64,000 nt of DNA from Schistocerca nitens (Eukaryota; Arthropoda; Insecta; Orthoptera; Acrididae): assembly GCF_023898315.1 (NCBI RefSeq), contig NC_064616.1, positions 294,042,934 to 294,106,933 of the forward strand, given 5' to 3'. This document shows, piece by piece, positions 9,331-19,968 of this stretch. The position numbers and the translations under genes are program-made. Under the pieces are notes generated by a model. It did not search any database and was not told where the DNA came from. It saw nothing but the letters and a program-made list of their open reading frames with translations. Each line of letters starts with the position of its first letter. The first letter of the stretch is position 1.

Positions 9331-10574
9331 CTCTAAAACAAATGTACATGTTGAAAGCCCATATTTAAATAATAAAGGCTGTATGAAGGTAATCAGTTGA
9401 TATGCTGTCCTTTCAAAAATTCAGCATGTGAGTGTCTTTATCTGATATAAATTTCAGAGTGTGAAGGACTAAGTCAAACATTGCCCTAGCTTAGCGCAAC
9501 AAAAAGTTGTCAGTCCAGTTTGAATATAAAACAGTGATTGAGGCAGTTGCAGTACAACGTCGAATTGTTTCTTCTCAAAAAATATCTGCTGACTGTGGAA
9601 GTTTGTCCATCGTATTCTGTGGCCATTCTTCGCCACTTCTGTCGCATCCACATTAGTTTTCGAGGTATTCAGGGCGACGGTTTAATGAAGGCCCAGAGGT
9701 TCTTTGGCAGTCAACAATATGAACATTTTTAAATGCACTCATTATTAAAAGACAGATCCCCGCTTGCTTCTGTTATTCTATAGCTCAGCAACAGATTCAT
9801 TTTTCATACAGCCAAGTTCGATTTAATACTTTAGGGGAAATTTCAAAAAAGAGTCTGATATAACAGGATTGTTAAATAAGTGAAACTGAATCCATCATAT
9901 TAGACTTTGCACGAAAGCATGAAATAGCTGCCCTTTAAATATTAACCGTTTTAGAATAAAACTAGTTGAAGTAAAAAATGTCCTTAGGCGGTGGCTACGG
10001 TCTCGACAAGAGTTTTCCAATTTCATCATTTTGCAGACTTTCAGTTTAAACAGAGAAGATTGTATTATTTATTTTACATCCGCCAGTCCGCTGGAGGTAC
10101 CTTTCTTAATTTTTGCGTCTTGCACCGAAACACTGTCAAACGTATAAGCGCGAGACGTAAAAAATTATTCGATGCGCAATTTTTCAAAGAGAAAAATGAT
10201 TGCTTATCTCGTTTCCATTGATTCCTCTAGAGAAATTCGCTTCCAGTGTATTCCTCTCGGGCGTACAAGTCATTTGTAATCGTGTCGGTATTTTTGACAG
10301 GGCAATCGAAGAGTGGCTCATTTATTTCCTGCACGATGTCACAGGCGAACTGGTGTTCACTTTGTGAGCAATCCTAAAGCTGTTGTCGAGCTTGCTGTGA
10401 AATAAATGCCCCGAATTTCAATGTTACTTAAGAACGAGACATTCAATCTTGCTACAAGAATGATTTTTTTCACATATTGATCTTGATAGATTTCGTACAA
10501 AATCTACAAAACACAGACAGGATCTGTTTATTGTGTGATGTGTATGAGACGCTTCTCTTTACTATGTGCATGTA
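9331..10574. other. No gene recognised
   Basis: AT-rich DNA with only short chance frames. I recognise no protein, RNA or repeat family. Confidence 0.5.
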
Positions 10575-11412
10575 CAGGGAACAATTATTGAACTATATGA
10601 AATAAAATCGTCATAACTTTTGAACGGTTTGCGACAGGTCTTTCAAACTGCAGGGTTGGCCGCGGGACATGTTGGGAATTAGTATGCGCTGTATGGTTTG
10701 GTTTAGCGACGAAGACCTCTTTCATTTGGATGGGTTAGTCAGTAAGCAAATTTGGCGCATTTGGGGGACTGAGAATCCGCGTTTCGCGATCAAGAAGTCT
10801 CTTCATTCTCAACGGTTGACTGTGTAGTGTACAATGTCTAGTCACGGAATAATCTGTGCGATATTCCTTGATGGCACGGTGACTACCGAACGGTATGCGA
10901 AGGTTTTGGAAGATGATTTCGTCCCCATTATCCAAAGTGACCCTGATTTCAACAAGATGTGGTTCATGCAAGACGGAACTCGACCGCATCGAAGCAGGAG
11001 AGTGTTTGATGTCCTGGAAGAGAACTTTGGAGACTGCATTCTGGCTCTGGGGTCCCAGACGCCACTGGCCTGAGCCTCGATTAGCCGCCATATTCCCCGG
11101 GTCTGAACACACGTGAACCCTTTTTGTAGGGCTATATTAAAGACAAGGTGTGTAACAATAACCCCAGAATCATTGCTGAGCTGAAAACAGCCATTCGGGA
11201 GGTCATCTACGGCATCGATGTTCCGATACTTCAGCGGGTCATGCAGAATTTCGCTATTCGTCTGCGCCACATCATCGCCAATGATGGCAGGCATATCGAA
11301 TATGTCATAACTTTAATCCGAATATCTGTAGTGACGTTGAATAAAGTGTGTACACGCCGTAATTTGCAACTAATTTACGTTTATTTTATATAGTTCAATA
11401 ATTGTCGCCTTG
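10575..11412 (+). mobile_element. Short mariner-like transposon with intact ends
   Basis: Terminal inverted repeats: CAGGGAACAATTATTGAAC on the left (10575 on) and, on the minus strand from 11412, CAAGGCGACAATTATTGAAC; pairing continues through 'tatatgaaataaa'. TA flanks both ends (10573-10574, 11413-11414). At 838 bp it is shorter than a full mariner-like element (about 1.3 kb); the N-terminal half of the transposase has been lost. Confidence 0.85.
10694..11310 (+). pseudogene. Mariner-like transposase, N-terminus deleted
   Basis: The frame opens at the catalytic region: VWFSDEDLFHLDGLVSKQ (first D), then WGTENPRFAIKKSLHSQ, ICAIFLDGTVTTERYAKVLE, NKMWFMQDGTRPHRSRRVF (second D) and, after a frame change near 11050, the degraded third block, ending with NNNPRIIAELKTAIREVI and QRVMQNFAIRLRHIIAN (11148-11300). 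There is a stop near 10829 where Trp is expected and at least one frameshift. The helix-turn-helix region that should precede position 10694 is absent. Confidence 0.8.
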
Positions 11413-12114
11413 TAAAATGAGAAAAGTCAATTAGATATAGATTTCTGTTCTATTTTACATCTACTCACCACATCACTGTCAGGTATGTGGTAATGGGTAC
11501 ATTATATTGTATAATACGTTAAAATGTCTTCTCGTTCGGTTCTCGAATGGAGCGTTGGAAAAGTAGTCATATGCCGCTGGTCGAACTTTGGTTAGCCTGA
11601 TTTTACCTTCACAATCACTGTAGGAATTACAAATAGGTAACTTAAGAATATTGGTGGAGTATCCTCAAGGTCAGTAACGTATTTCACGAATACCGCGCTG
11701 GAACGCAATCTAAATTATTTCTGTGCGTATGGTTGACTCTCTGTGTGGAGAAGCATGCAACATTCTGCCTGCCAGAAAGTCCTCAGTTCAGTCATGCACC
11801 TGGCTATAGGCGCCACACAACAGCATTTCATGTTACACGCATCGCTTTGGTACTGAAATAAATGTTTTGAAAGTCTCTGAACATCAGATTACCTTCGTTG
11901 TTAATAAGTGGGATCATACTGCCAAGTCCCTTGTGAATTTGACTCTTTTTTTTGTTGTAATCACTGAAATAGAGTGACATACCCTTTCAGCCCACGATAT
12001 TTAATTTTGTTTGCGTGACTCCGATGCGGGTATATGAGCACCGACATGTAGGCAAAGGAGTAGTGTGGCATTCGTGTCTTTCCGACGAACGTTCCGTAAA
12101 TGCGGCAGCGTGAA
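11413..12114. other. No gene recognised
   Basis: No protein or repeat identified. The last part may include the untranslated left end of the mariner relic that begins at 12117, but no inverted repeat was found. Confidence 0.45.
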
Positions 12115-12116
12115 CT

Positions 12117-12745
12117 ATGGCGACGTTATTTACAAATCCGTCCACACAGGACCAACGTGCTGTTATTCTTTTTGGCTGCCGAAGGACAAACACCGGTAGA
12201 CATCTAAGGAGAATTATTTATTTAATCTTATGGCTAGGGCGCCGCGTCCGGCAGACCGGTCGCCGGGTGCCGGTCTTTCAATTTGACGCCACTTCGGCGA
12301 CCTGCAGTTGATGAGGATGATAGGATGATGATGAGGACAGCACAACACCCAGTCCCTGAGCGGAGAAAATTCCCCGGGAATCGAACCCAGGCCCAGAGGA
12401 TTGACAATCCGTCACGCTGACCATTGAGCTACCGGGGGCGGACTAACGGAGAATAAAGAGTGTGTATGGAGCAGTACACCTGTCGAAAACCACGGTTGGG
12501 AATGCTGCGATAGACGGTGCTGCTGCTTCATGATAACGCACATCCCCTATCGCAAATGTCCTGATCTCTTCCCATGTGATTATCACGCCTTCGATCCCTT
12601 AAAAAGCCCTCGGAGGGTCGACAATTCCAGTAGGACGAAGATGTGTAGCAGGCAGTTATGGCCTTCTACACGCATGAAGACACGGTGTTTTCCCACACGG
12701 GTACCTTCAACTTGATGCGTAGGTGGGATGACTGCCTCAACGCTC
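12117..12745 (+). pseudogene. Mariner-type transposase relic split by a SINE
   Basis: The frame starts MATLFTNPSTQDQRAVI and in the next frame continues FLAAEGQTPVDI, the first helix-turn-helix of a mariner-type (HTH_48) protein. After the SINE the text goes on with IKSVYGAVHLSKTTVGNAA and then jumps to DNAHP and PCDYHAFDPLK, remnants of the second and third catalytic blocks (DNARPH and PCDYHLFGPLK in relatives). Most of the catalytic domain between them is deleted. Frames change several times. Confidence 0.65.
12215..12442 (-). mobile_element. tRNA-Asp-like SINE
   Basis: On the minus strand the head is 'cgcccccggtagctcaatg', the anticodon region contains GTC, and the B box is 'gggttcgattcccggg'. 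The body includes a run of 'tcatcatcatcct' and 'gccgaagtggcgtcaaat'. Near-identical flanks 'ctaaggagaat' (12204-12214) and 'ctaacggagaat' (12443-12454) are the target duplication. It sits inside the mariner relic. Confidence 0.8.
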
Positions 12746-12748
12746 ACG

Positions 12749-12750
<2 letters not shown>

Positions 12751-12792
<42 letters not shown>
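12751..12792 (+). repeat. (GA)21 microsatellite
   Basis: A perfect run of 21 GA units, directly after the end of the mariner relic. Confidence 0.97.
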
Positions 12793-12794
<2 letters not shown>

Positions 12795-13529
12795 TATCAA
12801 AGTCCTGTTGATAGCAGTGAGAGTAGAAGCGGAGCGCTTGGACAACTTAAGAGACAATCGGCCATTGTCATACTGAGCGACTCGGGTGAAGAATTTCAGG
12901 CTCGAGATGTGGCACATTTTGGAACTGACCCTTTTCGAGACATCCAATGCTAAACACCGTATTTTTTGTTTATTCCCCGTAAACAGAAATGGTGAAATAG
13001 ACGTAGATCAACCATTGTCATTTAATTTCATTTGCCAACAATAATACTGTGGAGACAACATGCCTCTTTTCAGGAGTCGACTGTCCTACTGTACTCATAA
13101 CTCAGATAGACTGTCTTACTATATTGGTGCCCTGATGAGTGGCCTGTGCGTTTTTGGACAGTTGCACACGCCATATGCACAGTGTTTTAAGTTACTCGAC
13201 TATTTTATACCATGTGACACATACACTGAAACACTACATACAGTGTAGTATTTCCTCTAGCCGTTCTACATGAAAAAATTTGTAAGCCATCCACCTGTCT
13301 TGAGAGTCGCTCCAACTGAACGATCAGCCTATTTTTATTTTTAATCGACATCTTCTTCTGTAATGTAATAAAATTCGTTCGTTATTTATTCTTACTATAA
13401 TTGTTGACAGTCCTTCTGCCGCAAGAAATTTCGTATCGCTATTTTGTGCCAATGCACTTGACCAGTAAAACTGGAAGAATAGAATGTTGGATGTTTCGTC
13501 ACCCAGACCACACACATTTAACTTCGCGT
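12793..13529. other. No gene recognised
   Basis: No recognisable protein or repeat. Confidence 0.5.
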
Positions 13530-13669
13530 CTTGTGTTCAGGTCAATAGGAATAGCCCAATAAGAGTAAACGACAACTGATGACGGAGGCAGAACAATTAC
13601 TTGTGTTCAGATCAATAGGAATAGCCCAATAAGAGTAAACGGCAACTGATGACGGAGGCAGAACAATTT
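13530..13669 (+). repeat. 70-bp tandem duplication
   Basis: Two adjacent 70-bp units start at 13530 and 13600 with 'cttgtgttca' and share 'taggaatagcccaataagag' and 'tgatgacggaggcagaac'. They differ at two or three positions only, so the duplication is recent. No frame through it looks like protein. Confidence 0.93.
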
Positions 13670-14122
13670 CTGTCGATTTCACAACATGACGACAGATAAA
13701 TTCACATCGCAGTGTATTACTCAGTAATTGAATATGTAGTATGGACGGACTCTGCTACAGATAGCTACGAATTTATGACCGCAACCATGGTTTACCCTTG
13801 ACTCAGCTGTTGGTTGTAGACTAATAACTATAAATGGAAAACTGTCTTTGATAATTCTGTTGTGCTCCTATTCGAATGAGTTGTGGTAGTGTATAAATAA
13901 CAGTTTTTTTGGTGACGTGTGAGAAAAGATTGATTTCCAACATCTTTTTATTTCATTGAAATACGTTTTCGTTGCACATTATCAATGTAAGTGATTCATT
14001 CCTTTGTATTCTGGGAGAATTGCATTCGTAATGGAAAAATTAGATACCTCAATACTTCGCATGCCGTATTTTGCATGAGCTAAACTAATATCTCTGGCTT
14101 TGATATCCCTACGTTGTTACTA
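13670..14122. other. No gene recognised
   Basis: No recognisable protein or repeat up to the left end of the Tc1 element at 14123. Confidence 0.5.
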
Positions 14123-14373
14123 CAGTTGTCCAAAATTACAGCAACAAACCGCTATTTCGCTCTCGTGTGTCTAATTCATGATATAATCGTACAAATTGTC
14201 AACAGATGTCCGTACGATCGTGTTCTGCACGGCATTCCGGTCAAGGGAAAACCACGCCAAAGATGACGCCAGGGCACCTATAAAACGGGTAGTGTTTGCC
14301 GGGTAGTCCCACATCCATAATCGCTGTATACAGAGTCACAGACGCTGCAGTGTGGCACAGAGAATGCGCCTAC

Positions 14374-14593
14374 ACCGCATCTCGTGGTCGTGCGGTAGCG
14401 TTCTCGCTTCCCACGCCCGGGTTCCCGGGTTCGATTCCCGGCGGGGTCAGGGATTTTCTCTGCCTCGTGATGGCTGGGTGTTGTGTGCTGTCCTTAGCTT
14501 AGTTAGGTTTAAGTAGTTCTAAGTTCTAGGGGACTGATGACCATAGCTGTTAAGTCCCATAGTGCTCAGAGCCATTTGAACCATTTTTGAGCC
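14374..14593 (+). mobile_element. SgRP1-like SINE, variant head
   Basis: The same subfamily as 5343-5562: head 'ctcgtggtcgtgcggtag', B box 'gggttcgattcccgg', tail 'agtgctcagagccatttg'. The perfect 11-bp target duplication 'aatgcgcctac' lies at 14363-14373 and 14594-14604. It interrupts the Tc1 element. Confidence 0.9.
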
Positions 14594-15421
14594 AATGCGC
14601 CTACCACACTCTGTGATGGAGGGTCATAGGAAGAATGGAAGCAGAACTGATGTGGCCTGATGGCTTAATATAAGTCGTTTCGTTGTATCTCGAATGTGGC
14701 GATAATTCAGAGAGACAGAAACTGTATCCTGAATACCAGGGTAGGGCCGCAAACGTGTGACATCAGAAAAGAGAAACGTTATTTGGCTGTAGGGACACGA
14801 CGGTACCGCCTTACCTCGCAGCACCTAGTGGACCTGTTGCATGGAGGCAAAAGGTGTGCAGAAGGCTTCGGCAGAGTGGCCTTTACTATCAAAGACCTGC
14901 TGTATGTGTACCTCAGAGGCGTCTTCACAGAATGGAACGTCTGGAGTGGAGTCGCCAACATGTCAGCTGGACGGCCGAACAGTGGGTCAATGTGCTTTTC
15001 ACAGATCAAGTCTCGATTTGGTCTGGAGAGTGATTCTCGACGGATTCGTATTTGGAGGGAACATGTAACACGATTTCGGGACCCAAACATTGTGGAAAGA
15101 GACCGATATCGAGGAGAATTCCTAATGGTGCGGGCAAGGATTGTGTTGACCAGTCAAACACCCTTTGAAGAAACATTACGGATGAACCGGCAAGGTTTAA
15201 CTGCTATCAGGTAACGTGACGAGATCTTTAGACCTCATGAGCAGTCGTTGTGAGGTGTTGTTGGCACAGACTTCGTAATGATAGACGATAATGCTCGACC
15301 TCATTGAGCATATGTGGTGGACGTTTCCCGGGAAACGGAAGATATTGCGCACATGTCGTGGCCTGTTTGGTCTTCCGATTTGAATCACGTAGTGTATGTG
15401 TGGGGTGCACCAGGGAGACTG

Positions 15422-15614
15422 CCGGCCGAAGTGGCCGTGCGGTTAAAGGCGCTGCAGTCTGGAACCGCAAGACCGCTACGGTCGCAGGTTCGAATCCTGC
15501 CTCGGGCATGGATGTTTGTGATGTCCTTAGGTTAGTTAGGTTTAACTAGTTCTAAGTTCTAGGGGACTAATGACCTCAGCAGTTGAGTCCCATAGTGCTC
15601 AGAGCCATTTTTGA
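15422..15614 (+). mobile_element. SgRP1-like SINE
   Basis: Full copy with A box 'tggccgtgcgg' and B box 'ggttcgaatcc'. The 13-bp target duplication 'accagggagactg' lies at 15409-15421 and 15615-15627. It interrupts the Tc1 transposase near its third catalytic block. Confidence 0.9.
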
Positions 15615-16011
15615 ACCAGGGAGACTGGTGGCATCACGTGAGCATCCACCTACCACTCTCCCAGACTAGTGAGCAACTCTGCAGGAAGAATAGGAGCTAT
15701 TGCCTCAACATGAGATTGATGACATCATTCACAGCACACCCCGTCGTTGTCAGGCGTGTATTGCTGCCAGAGATGGTCACACCTCTTACTGAACACATTA
15801 ACCAGTCGTCGGAATGTGTGTGCAAATCTTTAAGTTGGAAAAAAACGAAGAACCTTTTTTGTCTACCATTTTGCGTGTTGCAGTTGTTTAAGTTCTGTAT
15901 TCTTTACATCTTTTGTACCTTGCTATCACCTACTGATATGGTTTTGTGGCAAAATACACGCAGACTTGCAACATTTCCGCTTGTTGCTTTAGTTTTGCAC
16001 ACCAGTGTGTG

Positions 16012-16679
16012 TAACACCACACTTAACAGTGTGATGTCACGCCGGAAAGGTTATAAAATGAGGAATTCTGATTAAATGTAATTTTTTGACTTAAATAAAT
16101 ACATCCTAAAAGTTGATTTTGGAAAGTATCAGGAGACAACGCAGCATAAATTGAAAGGCGTGCGCTCGCGCTTCCTCTCTGAAAGCCCATATGGAATTTT
16201 GGTGGAATCTCCGTAACCCATCGTATTTTTAACATTGAGTGACTGGAATGGAAACTTACCAAAGGATTTTATTCCTTCTCTTGATCTGAGCAGTATTAAA
16301 ATAATGGCGAGCGTTTCTTCAGGCGGAATGATAGGCGCATGCCAGATACTGGTTACTCACCTAGGCTTGCCAAACTGACAATGTGTGATCGCGAATAAAA
16401 TAGTTGTTACTGAGAAAAATAAACAATTGATCTGTCGCACAACACAATGGTCAGTGTATTGTCAGCAGCGGAGGATAATGCGCGCGACAGGAATGCACAA
16501 GCTAGCCATGTGTGCCTTGTGAGCTGGAGTTCGAAAAACATTGTCATGAAATTAGGTCTGCCTTTGTCAGCAGTACATTTCAACAAATTAAATATATCTA
16601 ATCATGACACTCTTTTAGGATATTCCTACTTTCGTAATAACACCGACCATTTCCTTCGTTTGTGTAGCCTGTTGTATAA
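16012..16679. other. No gene recognised
   Basis: No protein or repeat recognised; only short chance frames. Confidence 0.5.
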
Positions 16680-18270
16680 TTAGTTTCTTAATGAAATTAT
16701 AAACAGCCGACCAGTTGCAACGGATAAAGAATTCTTTACTTAGGTTTCAACAAATTTAAATTTGTCTTCTTCAGAAGGTGGCCTGAGGACAATGAACATC
16801 ATACCTCACATTAGAAAAGTATGAAACTGAAGTCAAGAATAGATTTTAACATAAATTAGAGAGCTCTTGCATTACAGAAATATGAGAACGACGACTGGTA
16901 CTTACAATTTTACATTAGTAAGGACTAATGTACCATCGCCGTTTTTACAAATGTCGGCGTAGATCCATTTGTCAAAATTAAAATATAGCCCTAGAAATAG
17001 GGTTTGTCACTTAAATATAAATTAGTACATGGATATTGCAGAGCTCACAACCGACTGAGTGTAATCGGCCAGCGTAGTTACTCAGCGACCAGAGCAGGTG
17101 GCGCTCATGGCGCGAACCATGTGCCAATTGGCGTACAAAAGCAACGTGTAAATTATCAGTATTAATAACGTCCTTAGATAAAGTAACAATACGAAGAAGG
17201 AAATCGTTTAACACTCCCATTGTAACAGTATGGGAGCCTTGGTGCAGTTAATGTAGTTATACATCAAAAAGGCAGGTGGCGCTTACGCCGAGAGAGTTAC
17301 GCACAGTGGCATATACAGCCAAAATATAAAAATTACATTACCATATTAGTGAAGCCCACAAACGGTATATATGTCAGAACTTTAAAATTGACAATAATGG
17401 CTCTTAAGACAGAATTACGAACCCTGGTCCACAATCCAGTTAATACACATTCGCAGGGAACCAACGTTTTAGAGCCAGACAAAATCACATAAGGGCCGAT
17501 GTAGTGGCAGCCATACATCGTGAGAAAACCACATTGCATAAAGGGTAGTGAGCTTAAAGCATTGAAAGTGCATCATAGCTTCCTGAGAAAATAGACCACT
17601 AAGGTTACCAGCATTAAAGTTATACCATAAATAGTACAGGTTTAAAGCCTTCGAAAAATTGTCTGCAAGCAAGGTTCAACTGGTCGTTCAGTATATTACC
17701 GTCCTTGAGCTCTAGATGTTTAAAAATTTGTAACTCTTCCCACAGATCTAATCTACACCCTTTGACTTCTCTGTGTAGGATAACAGTGTCTTCTAACTAT
17801 TTAGGCGTATGACCGGCTATCAAGAGGTGTTCAGCAAAAGTAGAGCTGTGTATATTCGCTCCTTTTTTACCTAATAGGTGTTCTTTATATCTTGTTTTCA
17901 CAGCTCTGCCTGTTTGACCAATATAATATGAAGGACAGTTATTACAGGTTAGTTTGTAAACACCTGAATTGGAAAACCAATCGCTGGCAATCTCTACTGA
18001 ATGTACAAGATTTCTTTTTAAACTGTTATCTGTAGAGAAGGAGACGTTACAGTTATATTTTTTCCTTAGAAGACGTTTAATCCTATACGATATATTACCC
18101 AAGAAAGGAATGGAAATAAATTTTTTAGCTTCTTTGCTATCAGTGGGGAGGTTGTTGCTCAAAGTCGAACAGTTTTGGGAAGTTTTCTTACTGTACAAGT
18201 AATCAATCATATTCTGATTGTACCCATTATTAGCCGCAATCGCTTTGATGACATTCAATTCCTTTTGTTG
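16680..18270 (-). mobile_element. Penelope-like element 1, 3' part
   Basis: A truncated Penelope-like retroelement in minus orientation. The GIY-YIG endonuclease frame is at 17797-18258. A related C-terminal extension follows to about 17660 (LEDTVILHREVKGCRLDLWE, ILNDQLNLACR), then a long 3' untranslated stretch to about 16680. No reverse transcriptase is found upstream of 18270, so the copy is 5'-truncated. A motif of the form CTGAAGA-hairpin-GAAAC lies at 16744-16774 near the 3' end. Confidence 0.75.
17797..18258 (-). pseudogene. GIY-YIG endonuclease domain of a Penelope-like element
   Basis: A frame of 153 codons. The first half (ISIPFLGNISYRIKRLLRK, CNVSFSTDNSLKRNL) is the linker between reverse transcriptase and nuclease that is seen in this family. 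The second half holds the nuclease: GVYKLTCNNCPSYYIGQTGR (GVY...YIG) followed by TRYKEHL and FAEHLL. The GIY-YIG nuclease nicks target DNA to prime reverse transcription. The CNNC pair before YIG is usual for animal Penelope-like elements. The frame closes early relative to intact relatives, so the protein is partial. No reverse transcriptase precedes it. Confidence 0.8.
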
Positions 18271-18935
18271 ATCGGCTCATAATGTGCATGCAACAATTGA
18301 AATGCTTTTTCTCATCACGGCGAACCAATTAAAACATTGTTATTTGCGACTGCTTTTCGACTGTTTCTAGTTTGCAGTGGAAATGTGATGTTGACATGCA
18401 TGTAGTACAGTGTGTCGTATTACATTATTACATCCATATCCAAGTAATCACAGTGAGACTTCTATACTTCAGATCTTGGACCCTTTTTATCAGGAGCACA
18501 AAGGGATCACACCTGTGGAGATTATCCCTTTCTAAATTTTTGTAACAGATCGTACAGATACGCCAGCATACCGGGCAGCGAGAAGAAAACCTTGTTTTAC
18601 TTTCCTGCCTTGCTTCTTAATCACATGATTTTATAATATTCCTTGCTTCCTTATTCACTGCCCTCTGTCCCTTCTTGCGATCTGAAAACATCGCAGAGGC
18701 ATATGAAACAATTCCAGCGGCCAATGGCTCACCAGTTACTGAAGCATGCATTTTTTATGACAGAAGAAAAACAAAACAAAACAAAACTATACAGATATAA
18801 ATAACGGAAAAGGATAACGTACTAACGAAGAAAGCTGGAGCGTTTAAATGGCGAAAAACGAAACACTACCCAGAGACAATAAAATTTAGTATACAGTAAG
18901 GGAAAATTTATAGTATGGGCAGTACTACCACTGCT
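18271..18935. other. No gene recognised
   Basis: No protein or repeat recognised. Confidence 0.5.
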
Positions 18936-19210
18936 CATATGCTCCGTTGCGATGTGAGCATATGGCCGGGCTACTTTTCCGCTCCCCGCCTCAAATTTCC
19001 CTCGGTGCTAGCGAGGCACGCGCGACGCGCGGTGCGAGAAACTGTGCCTCAATCACAACGCCGCGCGACCTGGCGCAGGCGCGTGTCGCGTCCCAGTCGC
19101 GTCGCGTCGCCATTTGCGCGGTCCCATTTGAACCTGTGATGTTACAAAAATGCGCGCTGCGCTGCGTCGCGCCACACGTGCTATACGCGTCTTTAGTTTG
19201 CGCCTAGCCC
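18936..19210. other. CpG-rich block
   Basis: After a perfect 9-bp hairpin (CATATGCTC 18936-18944 and GAGCATATG 18956-18964), the sequence from about 18980 to 19195 is unusually dense in CG, with many 'cgcg' and 'gtcgcg' words, against an AT-rich and CpG-poor surrounding. This could be a promoter-type CpG island, or a recent insertion not yet depleted of CpG. No frame is recognisable and no transcript evidence is visible. Confidence 0.5.
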
Positions 19211-19757
19211 ACGTCAAGCATTTCGCTACATAGCTGCTTCTAGCACAGTTAAGAATTGGCAACATCCCCACAAATATTTGGCAACCTGTGAGGGTGCTCA
19301 TAGTTCGCGTAGGTCACTGAGTAGACCCGCTAAATTCATTTGATATGCACCAGCCCCCTCGATGACTTATTCTGTATAATCTTCATGTAAAATGAGGCAA
19401 TGAGATTTTTCGACTCCAGGTATTCAGTACTTTACATAAGTAACAACTGTTCTTACGTTTATCGGTGCGTTATCAAGGTCAGCGACCAATGTCGCGATAT
19501 GAGAGGGCTGCTGCTAGCAACGTTCCGTGAGCTGCGTGGTTTTGCACATGGATTACGATGCGACGGCGTGGTTTGCCAGTTCTAATCGCGGTGGGTACCA
19601 AAGCACTAAAAGTTCTTTTTACGTTTTATTTCATGGAGCTAAAAATTGATAGAAATCTGGAGAAAACCTTCGCACATTAAGTCTTCTCGCCATCTCGACT
19701 CAGTAATCTGTTTTAATGACCGTAGATGTCTGACGAATACCAAGTTGCAGCATTATA

Positions 19758-19955
19758 AGCCAGCCGGAGTCGCCGAGCGGTTCTAGGCGCTACAGTCTGG
19801 AACCGAGCGACCGCTGCGGTCGCAGGTGCCAATCTTGCCTCAGGTATGGATGTGTGTGATGTCCTTAGGTTAGTTAGGTTTAAGTAGTTCTAAGTTCTAG
19901 GGGACTGATGACCTCAGCAGTTAAGTCCCATAGTGCTCAGAGCCATTTGAACCAT
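19758..19955 (+). mobile_element. SgRP1-like SINE
   Basis: Full-length copy, with the 13-bp target duplication 'ttgcagcattata' at 19745-19757 and 19956-19968. The B box is altered ('ggtgccaatcttg'), so polymerase III activity is unlikely. It is one of only two SgRP1-like copies here that do not lie inside another recognised element. Confidence 0.9.
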
Positions 19956-19968
19956 TTGCAGCATTATA

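Larger units (their letters stand above)
14320..15800 (+). pseudogene. Tc1 transposase, decayed
   Basis: Fragments occur in order: ISNVAIIQRDRN then RVGPQTCDIRKEKRYLAVG and TRRYRLTSQHLVDLL (DNA-binding half, 14680-14840); EWSRQHVSWTAEQWVNVLF (14935-14995); the frame RFGLESDSRRIRIWREHVT with FRDPNIVERDRYRGE (15010-15120); DDNARPH at about 15290; and DIAHMSWPVWSSDLNHVV with a damaged third block before the second SINE. The C-terminal end follows that SINE. There are many frame changes and stops. The text matches a Tc1 lineage widespread in arthropods. Confidence 0.75.
14123..16011 (+). mobile_element. Tc1-like transposon carrying two SINEs
   Basis: The ends form an imperfect inverted repeat: 'gttgtccaaaattacagcaa' on the left (from about 14125) and, on the minus strand, 'ggtgtgcaaaactaaagcaa' on the right (from about 16004). 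TA lies outside both (14121-14122, about 16012-16013). Removing the two SINEs (14374-14593 and 15422-15614) leaves about 1.45 kb, a normal Tc1 size. The right boundary may be off by a few bases. Confidence 0.7.

Noticed and set aside
12744-12947. ORFs reading through the (GA)n tract (RERERE or SLSLSL)
   Set aside because: Chance frames through a dinucleotide repeat.
14696-15214. 172-codon ORF as a host gene
   Set aside because: It contains fragments of a Tc1 transposase (RFGLESDSRRIRIWRE, DRYRGE) within a transposon with recognisable ends.
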